From: Cubamyces lactineus
Lineage: Eukaryota; Basidiomycota; Agaricomycetes; Polyporales; Polyporaceae
Direction: 5' to 3'
DNA length: 64,000 nt
Assembly (NCBI GenBank): GCA_022376465.1
Contig: JACDTU010000005.1
Coordinates: 1,662,001-1,726,000 of the forward strand
This document shows, piece by piece, positions 1 through 11,880 of this stretch (the first letter of the stretch is position 1; the number at the start of each line of letters is the position of its first letter). The notes beneath the pieces are model-generated. The model was not told where the DNA came from, made no database searches, and worked only from the letters and a program-made list of their open reading frames with translations. A program made the translations under genes and the position numbers.

Positions 1-378
1 CGGACCATACTCCCCGTCCCATCTTCTTGAAACATGTACTAATGATTATTATACTGAGGGTAATTGGTCGTATACCAATGGCTGTATGGATGAGTAAGCC
101 TCTTTGAAAGCGGACTATGTATTACTTGATGGGCGCTCCGATCGTTAACACGGCATCTTCAAGTTTCTTGACATCACTCACGACTGCCTGCACTCGCCTC
201 GGTTTCGCAACGACCAACTCCTGTTGACTCCCTTGACTTCCTCGAGAAAACTTGGTCTTGGAATTCAACGCCGGAACACCGGATATCCGTTGTGACCGTG
301 TATCCTGTACCCGCAGCTGACTCATCGGCCTCCTCTGACTGGTGCTCTGCGGCAGCGGGCTTCGATCGTACGCTGGTG
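1..378. other. intergenic, upstream of NF-X1-like gene
   Basis: No convincing coding region is seen on either strand. The minus-strand open frame running from here into the next gene looks like a shadow of the arginine/serine-rich first exon of that gene. The stretch probably holds the promoter of the NF-X1-like gene and the end of a neighbour outside the window. Confidence 0.4.
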
Positions 379-386
379 TATATAAG
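379..386 (+). promoter_or_regulatory. TATA box of the NF-X1-like gene
   Basis: TATATAAG lies about 72 bases upstream of the chosen ATG at 458, a normal distance for a basidiomycete core promoter. It is the only such motif in the upstream stretch. Confidence 0.5.
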
Positions 387-457
387 GTCTCTCTGACAAA
401 CTTCCCATTCCTTACTACACCACCGCCGAGACTTTCACCGCATATCGACCACTTTGT

Positions 458-3400
458 ATGCCTGAAGTCCCCGCTATATCTGTCGCCAATCTCCAATCGG
501 CCGCGAGTGGTCCCGACGGTCCCTCCCAGTCTCGCGCACGACGCAAGGGAGGCCCGCGCAAACCTGCTAATCCTTCGCAAAATCGAGCAGAAGATGCAGG
601 TTCCGCAGAAGGATCTGACACTCGCGGTAAAGCAGACGGCGCTCGTAGGCTGCGCAAGCCTCGCGCCCAAGAAACTCGTCAGGACGGACAGCTAGGTGAG
701 CCGTCCGTTCCAAGTGCAGATCGCTCCGAGGGACCTTCGGGCGGTCAGAAGAATCGTCGGGGTCCGCCGAAAGCGAAGCAAGGTGGAACGGAACTTCAGG
801 GCACGCTCGGACATGCAGGTACATCTCGTCCTCGTCGACATCCTCAGCCAAGACAGACCCCGGATACCCGGTCAGGCGAGCATGGTGCTGGGCCACAACC
901 GGCCCAAGCTATCCACCAGGATACAGTCAAAGACGAGTCATCCTCCCAGTCGAAGCGGCCTCGTCGACCTCGCGGTCGCAAGTTCCACGGCGAGTTGACT
1001 GAGGGCGCGCCGGGAGAGTCCAACAAGCATGATGTACCATCGTCGGACAGGTATCGCATCTCGGCACCCAAAAAGGACGATCTGACATCTCGTCTCATCT
1101 ACGACCTCTCCACGCCCCCTTATCCCGATTGTCTTATTTGTTTCGCACCCATCACCCCTATGCAGCCAACTTGGTCGTGTTCGCCGTCAAACCCAACTTT
1201 GGCAGTCACAGACGATGAGAGTTGCATTTCAGGGAGTGGACCTCGTGCAGGTTCCAGCGCCCAGTGCTGCTGGATGACGTTCCATTTGAAGTGTATCCGA
1301 TCGTGGGCCGCTAAAAGCGTCAAGGACATGGTAGAGGCCTGGAGGGCGAGAGGAGAGGAAAGGGAAGGCGATTGGAGATGTCCAGGTTGTCAGTCCAAGC
1401 GTAGAGCTGTTCCGAGCAGCTACTGGTAGGTTTATTCCTAGAATCCTGTAGGCCATGATACTCACCGCGTTTTAGGTGTTTCTGCGGCTCAACTCCAGAT
1501 CCCAAGCCACCGCGGTTGGCTACGCCTCACTCGTGCGCTAACCCATGCACCCGTCCGCGCCCTTGTGGTCACTCTTGTTCGCTCAATTGCCATCCCGGTC
1601 CCTGCCCTCCCTGCCAGGTAACGACCCAGATGCCTTGTTATTGCGGCAAGGAGACCCTTTCGTTCCGCTGTGCCCATCTAGGGCTTAGCAAGAGCGGTGT
1701 TCCCACGACAGCCGAACTATCGTGTGGCCAGACGTGCGGTCGTCTGCTCAACTGTGGGAACCACACCTGCCAGGAAGCCTGCCATCCTGGTAAGTGTAAA
1801 CCGTGTCCCATACGCCAGGTTGCACGTTGCTACTGCGGCAAGGAGGAGAGGGAGATGGGCTGCGGAGAGGGAGAGGAGAAGGAATGCATGATTGTAGAAG
1901 ATGGGAAGGAGGAGAGATGGATTGGTCGGTATGCATGCGAAGGTACTTGCAACAGGTAGGATCCTTCACTAGATCTTTGCCCACTGGTATACTGATCCTC
2001 TTCGTCTAGGGCCTTCGACTGCGGCATACATCATTGTACCAAACCGTGTCATCCGCCTTCGCCTACTCCTGTCACTTGCCCGCGGTCGCCGTCGGTTGTC
2101 ACCCACTGTCCTTGTGGCAAACACGCTCTTACACCCAACTCCGCGCCGTTCTTCCCTCCTGGCACAGTCCTCATTCGTTCCGCATGCACCGACCCGGTCC
2201 CGACGTGCGAGTCGACTTGCATGAAGCCTCTGGAGGGCTGCGAGCACGTTTGCTCTGCACGATGCCATACGGGGGCTTGTCCGCCGTGCTCCATCACCAT
2301 CGTTCGCCCATGTCGATGTGGCTCCACGACCCGCGAGATCCGCTGTTCCGAGGACCAGGCCCGTGCCCGTGCCCGCGCTCGTGGTGAGACAGGCCCTGAT
2401 GTGGACATCCTCTGCGAACGCCCATGCGGTGCGCTCAAGGCATGCGGCAAACACCAGTGCCGTCGTTTGTGCTGCCCACTTGTATCTCTTGTGGGATTGA
2501 GCAAGGGTAAGGGGAAGAAACGTGCCGTTGAGGATAACCTCAGCGCTGTCGACCCGCAAGGCTGGCACGAATGCGACTTGGTCTGTGGGAAGCTGCTTAC
2601 GTGCGGTAATCACCATTGCGAGGAAAGGGATCACAAGGGGCCGTGTCCACCCTGTTTGAGAAGTTCTTTCGAGGAGGTATGTAATCCAGAATGCCCTTCA
2701 GTGCACGAATACTGACAAGACACTAGATGGTTTGCCATTGTGGTAATACGGTGCTCGAGCCACCAATCCCCTGCGGCACTAGGATCACCTGTGGCTACCC
2801 CTGCAACCGACCCGCGCCACCTTGCGGTCACCCTTTGACCCGCCATGCATGTCATGAGGATCCCATTCCATGCCCGCCGTGCCCATTTTTGACCAGCAAG
2901 GTATGCGCATGCGGGAAGAAGATGGTAGACAACGTCCGCTGCTCGCAGGAGAAGGTCTCTTGCGGTACCACCTGCGGAAAGTGAGTGAAATCCGACATTG
3001 TACCAATTCTTCCGATCCTGACCGCAATATAGACTATTAGCTTGTGGTTTCCACCACTGCGAGCGACTTTGTCATGGCGACGCTTGTGGCCCGTGTCACG
3101 CGCCTTGCGGCAAGCCTCGAAAGCTCTGCATGCCTGCTATCCATCCGTGTACCCTGGCCTGCCATGCTCCTGCCTCCTGCGACGAGTCGGAACCCTGTCG
3201 TTCAGTCGTCACTATCACTTGTCCTTGCGGTCGGATTCGTCAGTCCGTGCCTTGCGGTCGTTCGATCACGAACCAAGCAGGTCGTGAAGGCAGCCAGCCG
3301 CTCAAATGCACGAACGAGTGCGCGATCGCGAAGCGGAATGCTCGTTTGGCGGAGGCGTTGAATATCAACCCCGACCGCGCCAACAGTCGCCTGAATCAGG

Positions 3401-4057
3401 TCACATTTAACGACGACCTCGTCGCCTTTGCGCGTGCCAATGCTAAGTTCTGCTCCATTGTCGAGAAGAGTTTTTCTGAGTACGTCTTTTTCCCCGATTG
3501 TCCTTGTAGATGTCGACTGACTGGCCGACAGTTTCCTAGCATCGGACAAGAAGAGCCAGATCTTACCACACATGCCGGAAGCGAAACGCAAATTCGTACA
3601 TGATCTCGCCGCAGTATACCGCATAGACACTCAAATGGTTGACCAAGAACCGCACCGCAGTGTGCAGCTTCTTCGTCGTATCGACTCGCGCATACCCAAC
3701 CCCCTCCTTTCCTCCGTCATCGCTCCACCGTCCACATCTGCCAGCTTGGGGAAGCTGACTGACCTGCGTACCGGCCTCCAACCTCTCTCGCGCCCAGGAT
3801 CGTCACGAGTGTCCCCGTCCCCATCGCCCGCCCCAGGGACAAGCGGTATTGCAACTGGCAAGGGTTGGACTTCGATCGTTGCGCGACCGCCACCAGCTGC
3901 GCCTACACCGAGCGGATGGGCTACGTTGCCGATCAGGACTCAAACCCCTGGACGTTCCACGCCATCTCCAGGTCCTCCTCGCATTGTATCCGTCCCACCA
4001 CCGCCTCCCCCCACGAACACTGAAGACGTGCCTGATAACTGGGAGGATGAGACGTAA
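458..4057 (+). CDS. FAP1: NF-X1-type zinc-finger protein (FAP1-like), RING-like plus R3H
   Basis: Probable nuclear DNA/RNA-binding regulator of the NF-X1/FAP1 family; yeast Fap1 binds FKBP12. Six exons fit well: 458-1425, 1476-1955, 2010-2676, 2727-2980, 3033-3479 and 3532-4057, about 1113 residues. Residues 1-220 are Arg/Ser/Pro-rich and disordered. A RING-like Cys/His cluster (CLICFAPI through CPGCQSK) follows. Then come about nine NF-X1 fingers of the form C-x3-C-x5-CGH-x-C-x3-CH-x-G-x-C-x2-C; finger 5 (CCPL) and finger 6 (D for a ligand Cys) are degenerate. An R3H domain (around RKFVH) follows, then a Pro/Ser-rich tail ending in an acidic stretch. The W at the first splice junction (1425/1476) leads straight into the CFCG that opens the finger array, supporting that intron. 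Family identity is secure; the Fap1 orthology is inferred. Confidence 0.93.
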
Positions 4058-4844
4058 AGTCCATTGTAGAACCGTCTCACCTTCAGGTTAGGGACCATCG
4101 TGCATGATAGAACTCGTGTAATGTTGAATTGACACTAGTAGACAGACGACGCATTGCTTGGACCTGTATCGATACGCAACAATTGTCTGGATCATGAAAA
4201 TGCATAGTGTTCCTACCATTCTGTACTTGCATCGCATCCAAGCGATCAAGCCCTAACGCTTTGGTCGGAGAAGGCCCAAAGGCCTTCGTGGCATCTAGGT
4301 GGGCCTAACCTCCGGTGTATACCCACCATCAAGATACAATCGGCCACCATTTCATGCAAAACATCACAATGGACTGCAGCCTAGTAACGTTTGTGAGTTG
4401 TCTTTATTGCGCTAAGGCCGCCTAGCAACGGCGGCCACCTACTATTTCGCAGCCACTTGGCGGAAGAGTATATCGCAGCGATCCCAAAGAGCAAGCAGTA
4501 CTTGTTCCCTGTCACAGTAAAAGCGGGAACAGCATCGAGGGGTGATGTTTGGTGTGATTGCGAGATGGGATGTGCTCTTGGACCTGGGACGCTTTGGTTT
4601 CGCGGTCACGTGTGCGTGTCAAAGCGTACCTACCGCCACACTGGTGGCCCATATAAGATATCTGGACGGGGGCATCTCCTCCTGCACCCAACGGCCACTT
4701 TCTATCATCCGCTCCCTGCCATATAACCCGTGGCGCACATCTCCTCGCACACACCTGCCTCCAGCATTTCTCGGATCGCCCCCTCGAACCGCCGCCACGC
4801 GCCCCCAGCCCATCCCCACTACAGATCCTAGCCGAGACACCATC
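4058..4844. other. intergenic with two short hairpins
   Basis: No gene is seen. Two small perfect hairpins occur: GAAGGCC/GGCCTTC at 4270-4287 and GGCCGCC/GGCGGCC near 4418-4438. TATA-like ATATAA motifs at about 4652 and 4720 precede the next gene's ATG. Confidence 0.35.
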
Positions 4845-6134
4845 ATGGCCACCCTCTTCTGTGCAAACGTAATCGCCGACACCAACACTCTTACCCTCTC
4901 TGCGAAGCTTCAGGCACTTTGGGCCACCCTCTCAGAGGAGCCCAACGAATGTGTGGCTATAGCCGCGCCTGCGCCACAACGCCCTGCTGCCGACTTTGCC
5001 ACAATCCTCCACTGGGAAGAATCCGACGAGGACACTGACGGCGATGATTTAATGCCTCCAAAACACCACAACGATGCCGTAAGTGCTACTATAAACTCAT
5101 TGACGTACAACATGACACTCACCTCCCCGCCACAGTACCTGCACTCGGGCGGGTTGTACACCCAGCGCGTACTTGCGCGGGGCCGTATCATGGCCAGATA
5201 CGCCACCGAGATCGACTACATGCACGCCATGAACGATCCTGCGCTCGCAAACCAGGCGCCGCCGTGGCCGCCGGCTCCAGAGCACGTCGCCGACGCGTTG
5301 ACCTGGGGTGCACCAGCTAGCATCGGGGTAGCGCCACACGCATATGCGCCACAGGACGGCGACATAGAGACCGGCGCAAGCGTCAGTGACACCAGCGACG
5401 ACTGGTCTGCGCCGTCGTTTGGCTGGACCGCATGTATTCACGACGCGAGTGGCGACGAAGAGAGCAGCTGGGGAGGCTTCGCGTCGAGTCGGTATGAAGA
5501 CGCGGACTCCGAAGATGAATGCGCCACTGGCTTCTTCATCGGGCACGATGGAACTGCCTGGCCTATGCCGCCGCCAGAGTGTTTGCCTCACGGTTGCTCC
5601 GCCGGAGGAGGCTCCAAGGAAATCGACTCGGCGAGCGAGCGGATGCAGCCCGAGTGCTGGATTGTGTGGTCAGCCGCAGACGAGGAGGATCACTCGGCAG
5701 GCTCACACAGCCCTACACTGGACTTCGAATCGAGCGCTGGAGACTCGGAACGCAGCTCGCCGTCGACGACGGAGGGATCCTTGGTGACGCCGACATCGCA
5801 ACCTTCCGCACCCCAAGACGTACCGCTCGCAGATCTCGGCCGACTGTGGTACACATCGTTCGGGAAGGAACTCGGGCTGTCGACAACACTGGACGCTCTC
5901 ATCGACGTCGGAGCACGTTCCCCGCCTATGCCGATCGAGGCCCTCGCCGAAGAGATCTTGCCAGTGTGTAGTCTTCCAGAGGCCTCAAGCGTAAGGCTAT
6001 TCGCCGCGGATGGCTTCTTTCTTGGGCGAGATGGCTCCTTGTGGCCTCTACCTCCTTCTCCACCGATCTCGTACGCGTTTGACATGAGACGCGGAGGGAC
6101 GGTGCGGTATAGCTCGAGCCATGGTCCGACTTAG
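4845..6134 (+). CDS. hypothetical acidic protein with internal GFFxGxDGxxWPxPP repeat
   Basis: Function unknown. The frame stays open from far upstream, but the ATG at 4845 is preferred because it follows TATA-like motifs and has a good context (atcATGG). A 57-nt intron at 5079-5135 (gtaagt...ccacag) has no in-frame stop and a length divisible by three, so both forms are open: about 410 residues spliced or 429 retained. The protein is rich in Asp, Glu, Ser and Pro and has no signal peptide or membrane helix. A motif GFF-[IL]-G-x-DG-[ST]-x-WP-[ML]-PP occurs twice, at bases 5529-5573 and 6012-6056. Such proteins look like lineage-specific families of Agaricomycetes. It is a real gene by frame length and intron; its role cannot be inferred. 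Confidence 0.65.
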   Translation: MATLFCANVIADTNTLTLSAKLQALWATLSEEPNECVAIAAPAPQRPAADFATILHWEESDEDTDGDDLMPPKHHNDAVSATINSLTYNMTLTSPPQYLHSGGLYTQRVLARGRIMARYATEIDYMHAMNDPALANQAPPWPPAPEHVADALTWGAPASIGVAPHAYAPQDGDIETGASVSDTSDDWSAPSFGWTACIHDASGDEESSWGGFASSRYEDADSEDECATGFFIGHDGTAWPMPPPECLPHGCSAGGGSKEIDSASERMQPECWIVWSAADEEDHSAGSHSPTLDFESSAGDSERSSPSTTEGSLVTPTSQPSAPQDVPLADLGRLWYTSFGKELGLSTTLDALIDVGARSPPMPIEALAEEILPVCSLPEASSVRLFAADGFFLGRDGSLWPLPPSPPISYAFDMRRGGTVRYSSSHGPT

Positions 6135-6673
6135 GACCCTCTGCTCGTCCCCGGGTACTTAGGGTGTCGCGGATTGAGTTGGCGTCGTGTCTGAACGCAT
6201 CATCGTGCTCTCCAGTTGATTTCGTTCTCCTGTTCATGGCTGTACTTGTACGGGGATTTGTAACAGTATCGTAGTACTTGCTCATATAACATCGAGCATG
6301 CTTGGGCTTCCAAAGTCCGGACACTGAAGTCCTTGCGGGCCTGAGGATTATACGCCCGAGCTGAAGTCCAGCACAACGAGGTTGCGGTGCCATTCTAGGG
6401 AACTTATCGCGAGTTATAATTTGACGAGCTACGATAAGATGGGCGTGATGCACCGTGTGGATACGCCTACGATACTGCTGCGCTAAGTTGCAAATGCGCC
6501 AACATGCAGTATTCACGGTACCATTTCCATACACCGGGTAAAACGTTGGCGTATCAGATTCGTATATCATGACGGTAGAGGCGAGGCCATGGTAGCACCG
6601 TTCATACACTGGGCCAGTCCAGTAGAAACAGTCATTTGCAATTGTATTATTCTTTTGATGGTCCTGCTCACAC
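6135..6673. other. intergenic upstream of tRNA-Val
   Basis: No coding region is supported. Open frames here are short and have no recognisable product. Confidence 0.35.
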
Positions 6674-6747
6674 GGGTCGGTGGCGTAGTTGGTTATCGCA
6701 TCTGTCTAACACACAGAAGGTCCTCAGTTCGAACCTGGGCCGACTCA
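6674..6747 (+). tRNA. tRNA-Val (anticodon AAC), no intron
   Basis: A 74-nt cloverleaf folds cleanly. The acceptor stem GGGTCGG pairs with CCGACTC with one G-U. The D-arm is GCG/CGC around a loop holding AGTTGGTTA. The anticodon stem TCTGT/ACAGA encloses CTAACAC, giving anticodon AAC. The T-arm CTCAG/CTGGG encloses TTCGAAC. The A box (TGGCGTAGTTGG) and B box (GTTCGAACC) of the internal Pol III promoter are intact. The discriminator base is A and CCA is not encoded. Confidence 0.95.
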
Positions 6748-6752
6748 TTTTT
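6748..6752 (+). terminator. Pol III T-run terminator
   Basis: Five T residues directly follow the tRNA discriminator base, the standard RNA polymerase III stop. Confidence 0.8.
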
Positions 6753-6973
6753 GCTTCTGCTGCCCAGCTTTTGAGTGTCTCGACGCATCGGATATCGTTA
6801 TTGGCCACAGGCGTCCATTTCTTTTGTTTCTACGACACAACGATCACAAAGCAGCTGTGCGCTTATCGTACAAGTCGGTTTACACGTCTGCTACTGCTTC
6901 CTTGCCTCCTTTACCCCAGATTATGCCATGATCCCTGATGTTTCGGACCAAAAGTTGCTGTGCAGCACACTAC

Positions 6974-8462
6974 TCACTCCGGAGGCGCGATCTTAATGAT
7001 GAGCTTTCCTACTGTTTTGCCTCCAGTGAGATCCTTTTGAGCCTGCTGCACACCCTCAGCGGTAAAGGGGTACTCTCCATGGATGCGGATCTTCAGGTTG
7101 CCATTGGCGATGAGCCTGAAGAGCTCCGTGCTATAGCGGCGACCCTCCTCGGGCGTGTAGATGTAGTTGCCCAGCCTGTTCGTAGATAATGTGAGTACCA
7201 TCGACTGGAGCTTTGCGGGGTGCTATGAAAGGGACGTACGTAGGACGAAGCAGGCGGACGTTCTTCTCGACGAGCTTCAGCGGAGGGAACGGCGGGACCG
7301 CACCAGAGGCATTACCGACGGAGACAATCGTCCCCTTACGTCGGATCATCTTGAAGTCGCTCTCGAATCTATCGACCCCACCATCAGTCTCAGCACGCTC
7401 AGGACCGTCGCCACTGGCCAGACTTACGTATCCTTCCCAACACCATCAAAGATCGCATGCACGCCCTCGCCGTTCGTGAGCTCAAGCACGCGCTGGACCG
7501 TGTCCTCCTGCTTGTACAATATGACATGGTCCGCGCCGTACTCGCGCGCGATCGCCGCCTTCTCGGGCGTGCTCGTCGTGCCGATCACCGTCGCGCCGCG
7601 CGCCTTGAGCAGCTGCGCGAAGATCAGGCCGAGCCCGCCTGCGATGGTGTGCACGAGGACCACGTCGCCCTTCTGGACGTTGTACGCCTCGGTGATGAAC
7701 GTGAGCACGGTCCCGCCCTGGGTGAGCCCTGCGGCGGCAGTGCGGGTCGAGAGGCCCGCGGGGAGAGGGAACGATTTCTGCCATGGGACGCTGACGTATT
7801 CGGCGAATGCGCCCAAGCCGTACTGTGCGTAGCATGAGGACATATGCGTCAAACAAGGTGTATTCGGCCCAACTGGAGACTAGGGAAATGCATTACTTAC
7901 GACAGCGACCTTCCCGCCAAGGCTAAACCCACGGAGCTTGTACTCCTCGTCGTTCAGGACCTTCTCGTCAGCAGGCAACCCTACAATCTCTCCTGCCGCC
8001 TCTGTGCCCAGGGGCTGAGGGAAGGACGAGATCGGGTACAACCCCTTCCTACAATCAGCATGATACACATCGTTAGCTAAACTGCTGTCGGCAATATTGC
8101 ACGCCAAGCGCATAGTGCTAGCTCCTGCACGGCACTTACCGGTAATATGTATCGATGAAGTTGACGCCCCCGTAATGGACCTATAACGTCAAATAGCAGA
8201 TCGTCAGCCAGCATCCGAATTAGGGGGAGGGATATACGCGGAGATCCAGATCGCCCAGTAGCGTTCATTCAACAAGCTCTCCGCACGTCTGTCCGCGTAC
8301 AGCGGCGTTAGAGCATGCACTGCTACGCACCTTGACGAGGACGTTCCCGGGCGCGTTCTGGGGCACGGGGAGCTCGAGCTTCTCGATGACCTCAAAGTCG
8401 CCCGTCTGGTTGATGCCGATCGCCTGCATCTTCGCGGGCAGCTGCGTCGCAGTGCTAGCCAT
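6974..8462 (-). CDS. NADPH:quinone oxidoreductase (zeta-crystallin/ZTA1-like)
   Basis: Cytosolic medium-chain reductase of the zinc-free QOR branch, reducing quinones or unsaturated carbonyls with NADPH. It starts MASTATQLPAKMQAIGINQ at 8462 and ends KLIIKIAPPE at 6974, with several introns (near 8330-8180, 8120-8050, 7900-7830, 7430-7370 and 7250-7170). The N-terminal GroES-like half has NFIDTYYR and PLGTEAAGEIV. The Rossmann half has HTIAGGLGLIFAQLLK (AGGxG dinucleotide loop) and the GADHVI strand. The C-terminus LKIRIHGEYPF...A is typical of yeast Zta1. Zinc-binding residues of alcohol dehydrogenases are absent, as expected. Length, about 340 residues, is normal. Confidence 0.9.
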
Positions 8463-9902
8463 CGTGCTAAGCGTACGCGTACGCGTAGTAACTGTGTGGT
8501 AACGGTGGAGAGGTGCTTTGTGCGTGAGGCGGGTAGCAGCGCTAGTAAGCGATAACGTTAACGTTAACGAGGGAGGCGCGGATCGCGTGTCCTCGGGATT
8601 TGGTGAGCCTTCGGAGCGACTGGTGCTGGGAAAGTGCGAGATGCGCGGACGTCGATCGATATGAGCCGTTGGACCCTGAGGCCTGAAGGCAGCAAGTATT
8701 CAGGTACCGCAATCTGCTTAGCTTGATCTAGATGGAGTACAGACGCGATGGACTCACTGAATTTGAGCGTGCGCAGCGGAGGTAGCAGCGAGCGACCTGA
8801 AACCAGCCTAGTTGCTGCAGCAGGAAAGCATTTATGTAGCGACAAACTTAACAGACGTATCCGTGTTAGTCAGACGTCCCAGTCCATCCCAGGTTCCCAG
8901 GTGCGCTTTCCAAGCCAATTCTCAGACAACATGACGTGCTTAGTACGCACGCCTAAGTACAGCTGGCCAGTTGACCGGCTACCACGACCGGCGCGTTGGC
9001 TCCCGAGAGTATGTCTGCCCGGGCCGGTGGAGGGCGTACTCTCGATCGGGAACCACCAAGAGAACGCCGTGCTTGGTCGTTGTGACTTCGGAGTGAGTGA
9101 GTGAGGAGGATAGTCTATACAGTGAGTACGATAGAACCAGGGGTAGCATGTACGTCGCAAACAATGTGCTATCAAGATACAGTACATCCGCGTCCGCAAA
9201 ACAAATGCATATCCGATTCTGTTCGAAACACAGTGTTTAGAAGCCGTCCGATGTTCCACAGTAGAGTTGTGGCGTATGACCACACGGGAGGTCGAGAATT
9301 GCGATATGCTGTAGTACGATGCCTTCACTCAAGAGGGGTGCAAGTCCATACTACCATATGCATAGATGCAACAGTTTCGGTGCGAATGCTCCTAGCGGCT
9401 ATTGCCTACACCGTCCGCTGTCAGCCTGGCCGTTTCCGCAATATACGGCTGCCATCGGAATTCGGAGACACTTGGAGCGTACGCAACGCATCCTGAGGGT
9501 GGTAACCTTCGAGTTCTCCAGTGCCTGGATACACGGGTGGCCACAAAGCGCATCGGGCTCGCGCCCCAGCGGGAGGTAGCACCGGTCCCAACCGCCTGGT
9601 GGCGTTTCTTGCGTCACGTAGTGTCAACGCGGCACGCGCAGCCTGCGCTACCACATCGGTGTGCCTGCGGTCAATGGTTTTGGAGGTTTGGATCGCGCCG
9701 AGGACGACGTCTCAATGCAGCGGGGCGCCCGTCGAGCTCGTCCCGTCCGATCCGAACACCATCATCGCGCCCGCCAGCGCCTACATATCTGGCAGAGGAC
9801 GTGAAGGAGCGCGGGCTATCCCGTCAGACCTGCCGCAGGCCCATCAAGGTTCCCGCAGCGGCAGCGACACGAGCTTCTCCTCCCGTCCAGCCTGGATACT
9901 CG
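8463..9902. other. intergenic with short tandem palindromic motifs
   Basis: No gene is supported on either strand. Immediately upstream of the oxidoreductase ATG, ACGCGT occurs twice in tandem (8475-8486). Further up, GTTAAC units repeat near 8550-8566. The rest has only short, unrelated open frames. Confidence 0.35.
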
Positions 9903-11391
9903 TCATGTCGCTTTCAGATCGAGCTGCTGCTGACTGTACGCGCTCACGACGCTCCGGCGCGGGCGAGCGGCGGCGACGGGGAAGGAGATGCGCGTGTGCA
10001 CGACGTCCGGGGAAGGCTCGTCGAGGTCGAGGTCGAGGTCTTCCGAGTACATCGTCGTGCACACGACGACCGTACTGAACTCGGGGACGGTCGTCGCCCA
10101 GCGTACGCGGCCCTCTGGGAGGAGATTGATCCCGAGGCGCATGATCATCATCGTCGGCGCGATTCCCTGCGACGGTATGACGTGAGTGTGTGAGCATGCC
10201 AAGAACAGAGAACCGTGCAGCCGACAGCGGTAATAGCAGGAGTGGACGGAAATCGGAGGGAACGGGACTTACGTAGACCTGCGCAGCGAAAGACTCGACC
10301 ACGAGCAGGAACGGGTGCTCGAGTACGAGGAAGACGAGCAACGTGAGCTGTGCGGCGGCAAGCAGTGCGCCCGTCTCGATGATGCATATCGCGAGGCCAA
10401 AGACGAGGTCTGAGACGGACTGAATGTTGCGCGCCGGCGCCGAGACACGACGGAGGCGATACACCAGTAGTGCTGTGACGAGCATATCGGCGACCAGGGA
10501 GAGCACGCAGAACGCGATGTCCAGCGAGAGCTTCTTGGGCGCAATGAAGGGCGACTGGAACGCCGGCACTCGCAGGCTCGCAGGGCCGATCATGCCGCAA
10601 ACTGGGATATATTCAGGGAACATATGAGCAGGGCCGCAGAGGTGGGAACGTCAGCCAAGGGAAGCGCGCTGGAAATGTCAGAATACAATGACGCACCAAA
10701 TCCCGTGATGGACATGACCGCAGGCGCGACGACGACGGGCCACGCGTGGTCCCAAGCCGCCCAGCAGCGATGCGTCTGCAGAGATAGAGACAATTTATCA
10801 ATGCAATTCGGACCTATACGGCGAGGCGCGATATTGGATGGCTGACGAGGCGACGCGTAGCTTACCATGACTAGCTGGGAAAGGAAACCGGCGAATTTGA
10901 GGAGCGCGTCCGCGCCGCGTAAGAGTTCGCTCATGTCGGAGCCAGTGGGTAAGGGATACGATGACTAGGGGCGGTCAAGTGAGCGGCGTTGCTTTGACAC
11001 CTACAGACGAGCGTGTACTTACTACAAGAACAGAGAATCTGTCAGTCGTCACTAGGCTGCAGTGCTGCAGATTATACTCAGCTATTGTAGACATTTGGGG
11101 GTCAGGAGGTACTCACTGCCATACAAGTAGCATACAGGACGCATGTCGCGCTCACGATAGACCAGTCAACCGGGAGTGGCCTTTTGTACACAATGAGGAT
11201 GAGGAGAGCAAAGGCGAAGAATATAGTGTAGATGCCTGTAGTATATCCACATGCGCGCGATCGACGGTAGAGGCTGTCAATTATGAGCCGGCGGGCGGGA
11301 GAACGTGTAGCGCACCGAAGAGGAGGATCTCCAGGGCATCACTAACGATGACAACATACGCGCCCTCGGCTGCGAGGTCTTGGAGGATCAT
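9903..11391 (-). CDS. seven-helix membrane protein of basidiomycete type, unknown function
   Basis: Integral membrane protein of a large uncharacterised Agaricomycete family. The first exon reads MILQDLAAEGAYVVIV then a helix ending ILLFG. Next come IYTIFFAFALLILIVYKRPL, an exon starting near 10934 (SELLRGADALLKFAGFL), a helix around AWPVVVAPAVMSI, then LSLDIAFCVLSLVADMLVTA and AAAQLTLLVFLVLEHPFLLV. The last exon (10202-9903) has GIAPTMMIMRLGINL and a polar, acidic cytoplasmic tail. At least five introns, with gtaagt-type donors at 10269 and near 11030. The C-terminal helix motif (I-x-P-x-x-x-x-x-R) also occurs in the gene at 24014-25545, so the two are probably related. Exact small exons near 11100-11300 are uncertain. 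Confidence 0.65.
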
Positions 11392-11880
11392 CGTGTGAGA
11401 CGGGGCGCGTGGTGCCCCGGAGACGGCGACAACGCCAGCGGGGCACGATGGGCGGGATTACGGCGCCAGACCGAGGAGGAGGAAAACGGTGGGAAGCAAC
11501 GGCAAAGGGGGGCATTGTACGACGGGGAGAGAGTATATATATATCCTTACGCTGAGGAAGCGGAGGGGATGAATTGACAGCGACAGGACGCTGGCAAAGG
11601 CCGGGGATGGGGAGATGTGTGATGATGTCTAACTTCGCGTGTGGGCTGGGCCATCTGCGATCTCAAATCGGCGAGAGGCGAGGAGGCGAGGGATCGGGAA
11701 TCCTCGTCCAAAACGTCTGATTGCGTTCGCCATGGATAGCGAGAGCCCCATGCGTGTGTGAGTGAGCGAGTGTGTTGCCGTAACCCGTTCCATCTCCAGC
11801 CTGAGGTCGGCGTTTGCCCTCAGCGCTCCGGTCTACTTTCCTGTGACATGCTGTGACGTGACGCTCGCGTGGACAGGAAG
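11392..11880. other. divergent promoter region
   Basis: Separates the membrane protein (-) from the acyltransferase (+). An alternating TA run, TATATATATAT at 11534-11544, is the only core-promoter-like element seen. It could serve the minus-strand gene, about 145 bases from its ATG. Confidence 0.35.

Noticed and set aside
122..670. Minus-strand 182-codon frame over the start of the NF-X1-like gene
   Set aside because: Overlaps the well-supported Arg/Ser-rich first exon on the opposite strand, and has no domain or splice support; a GC-rich shadow.
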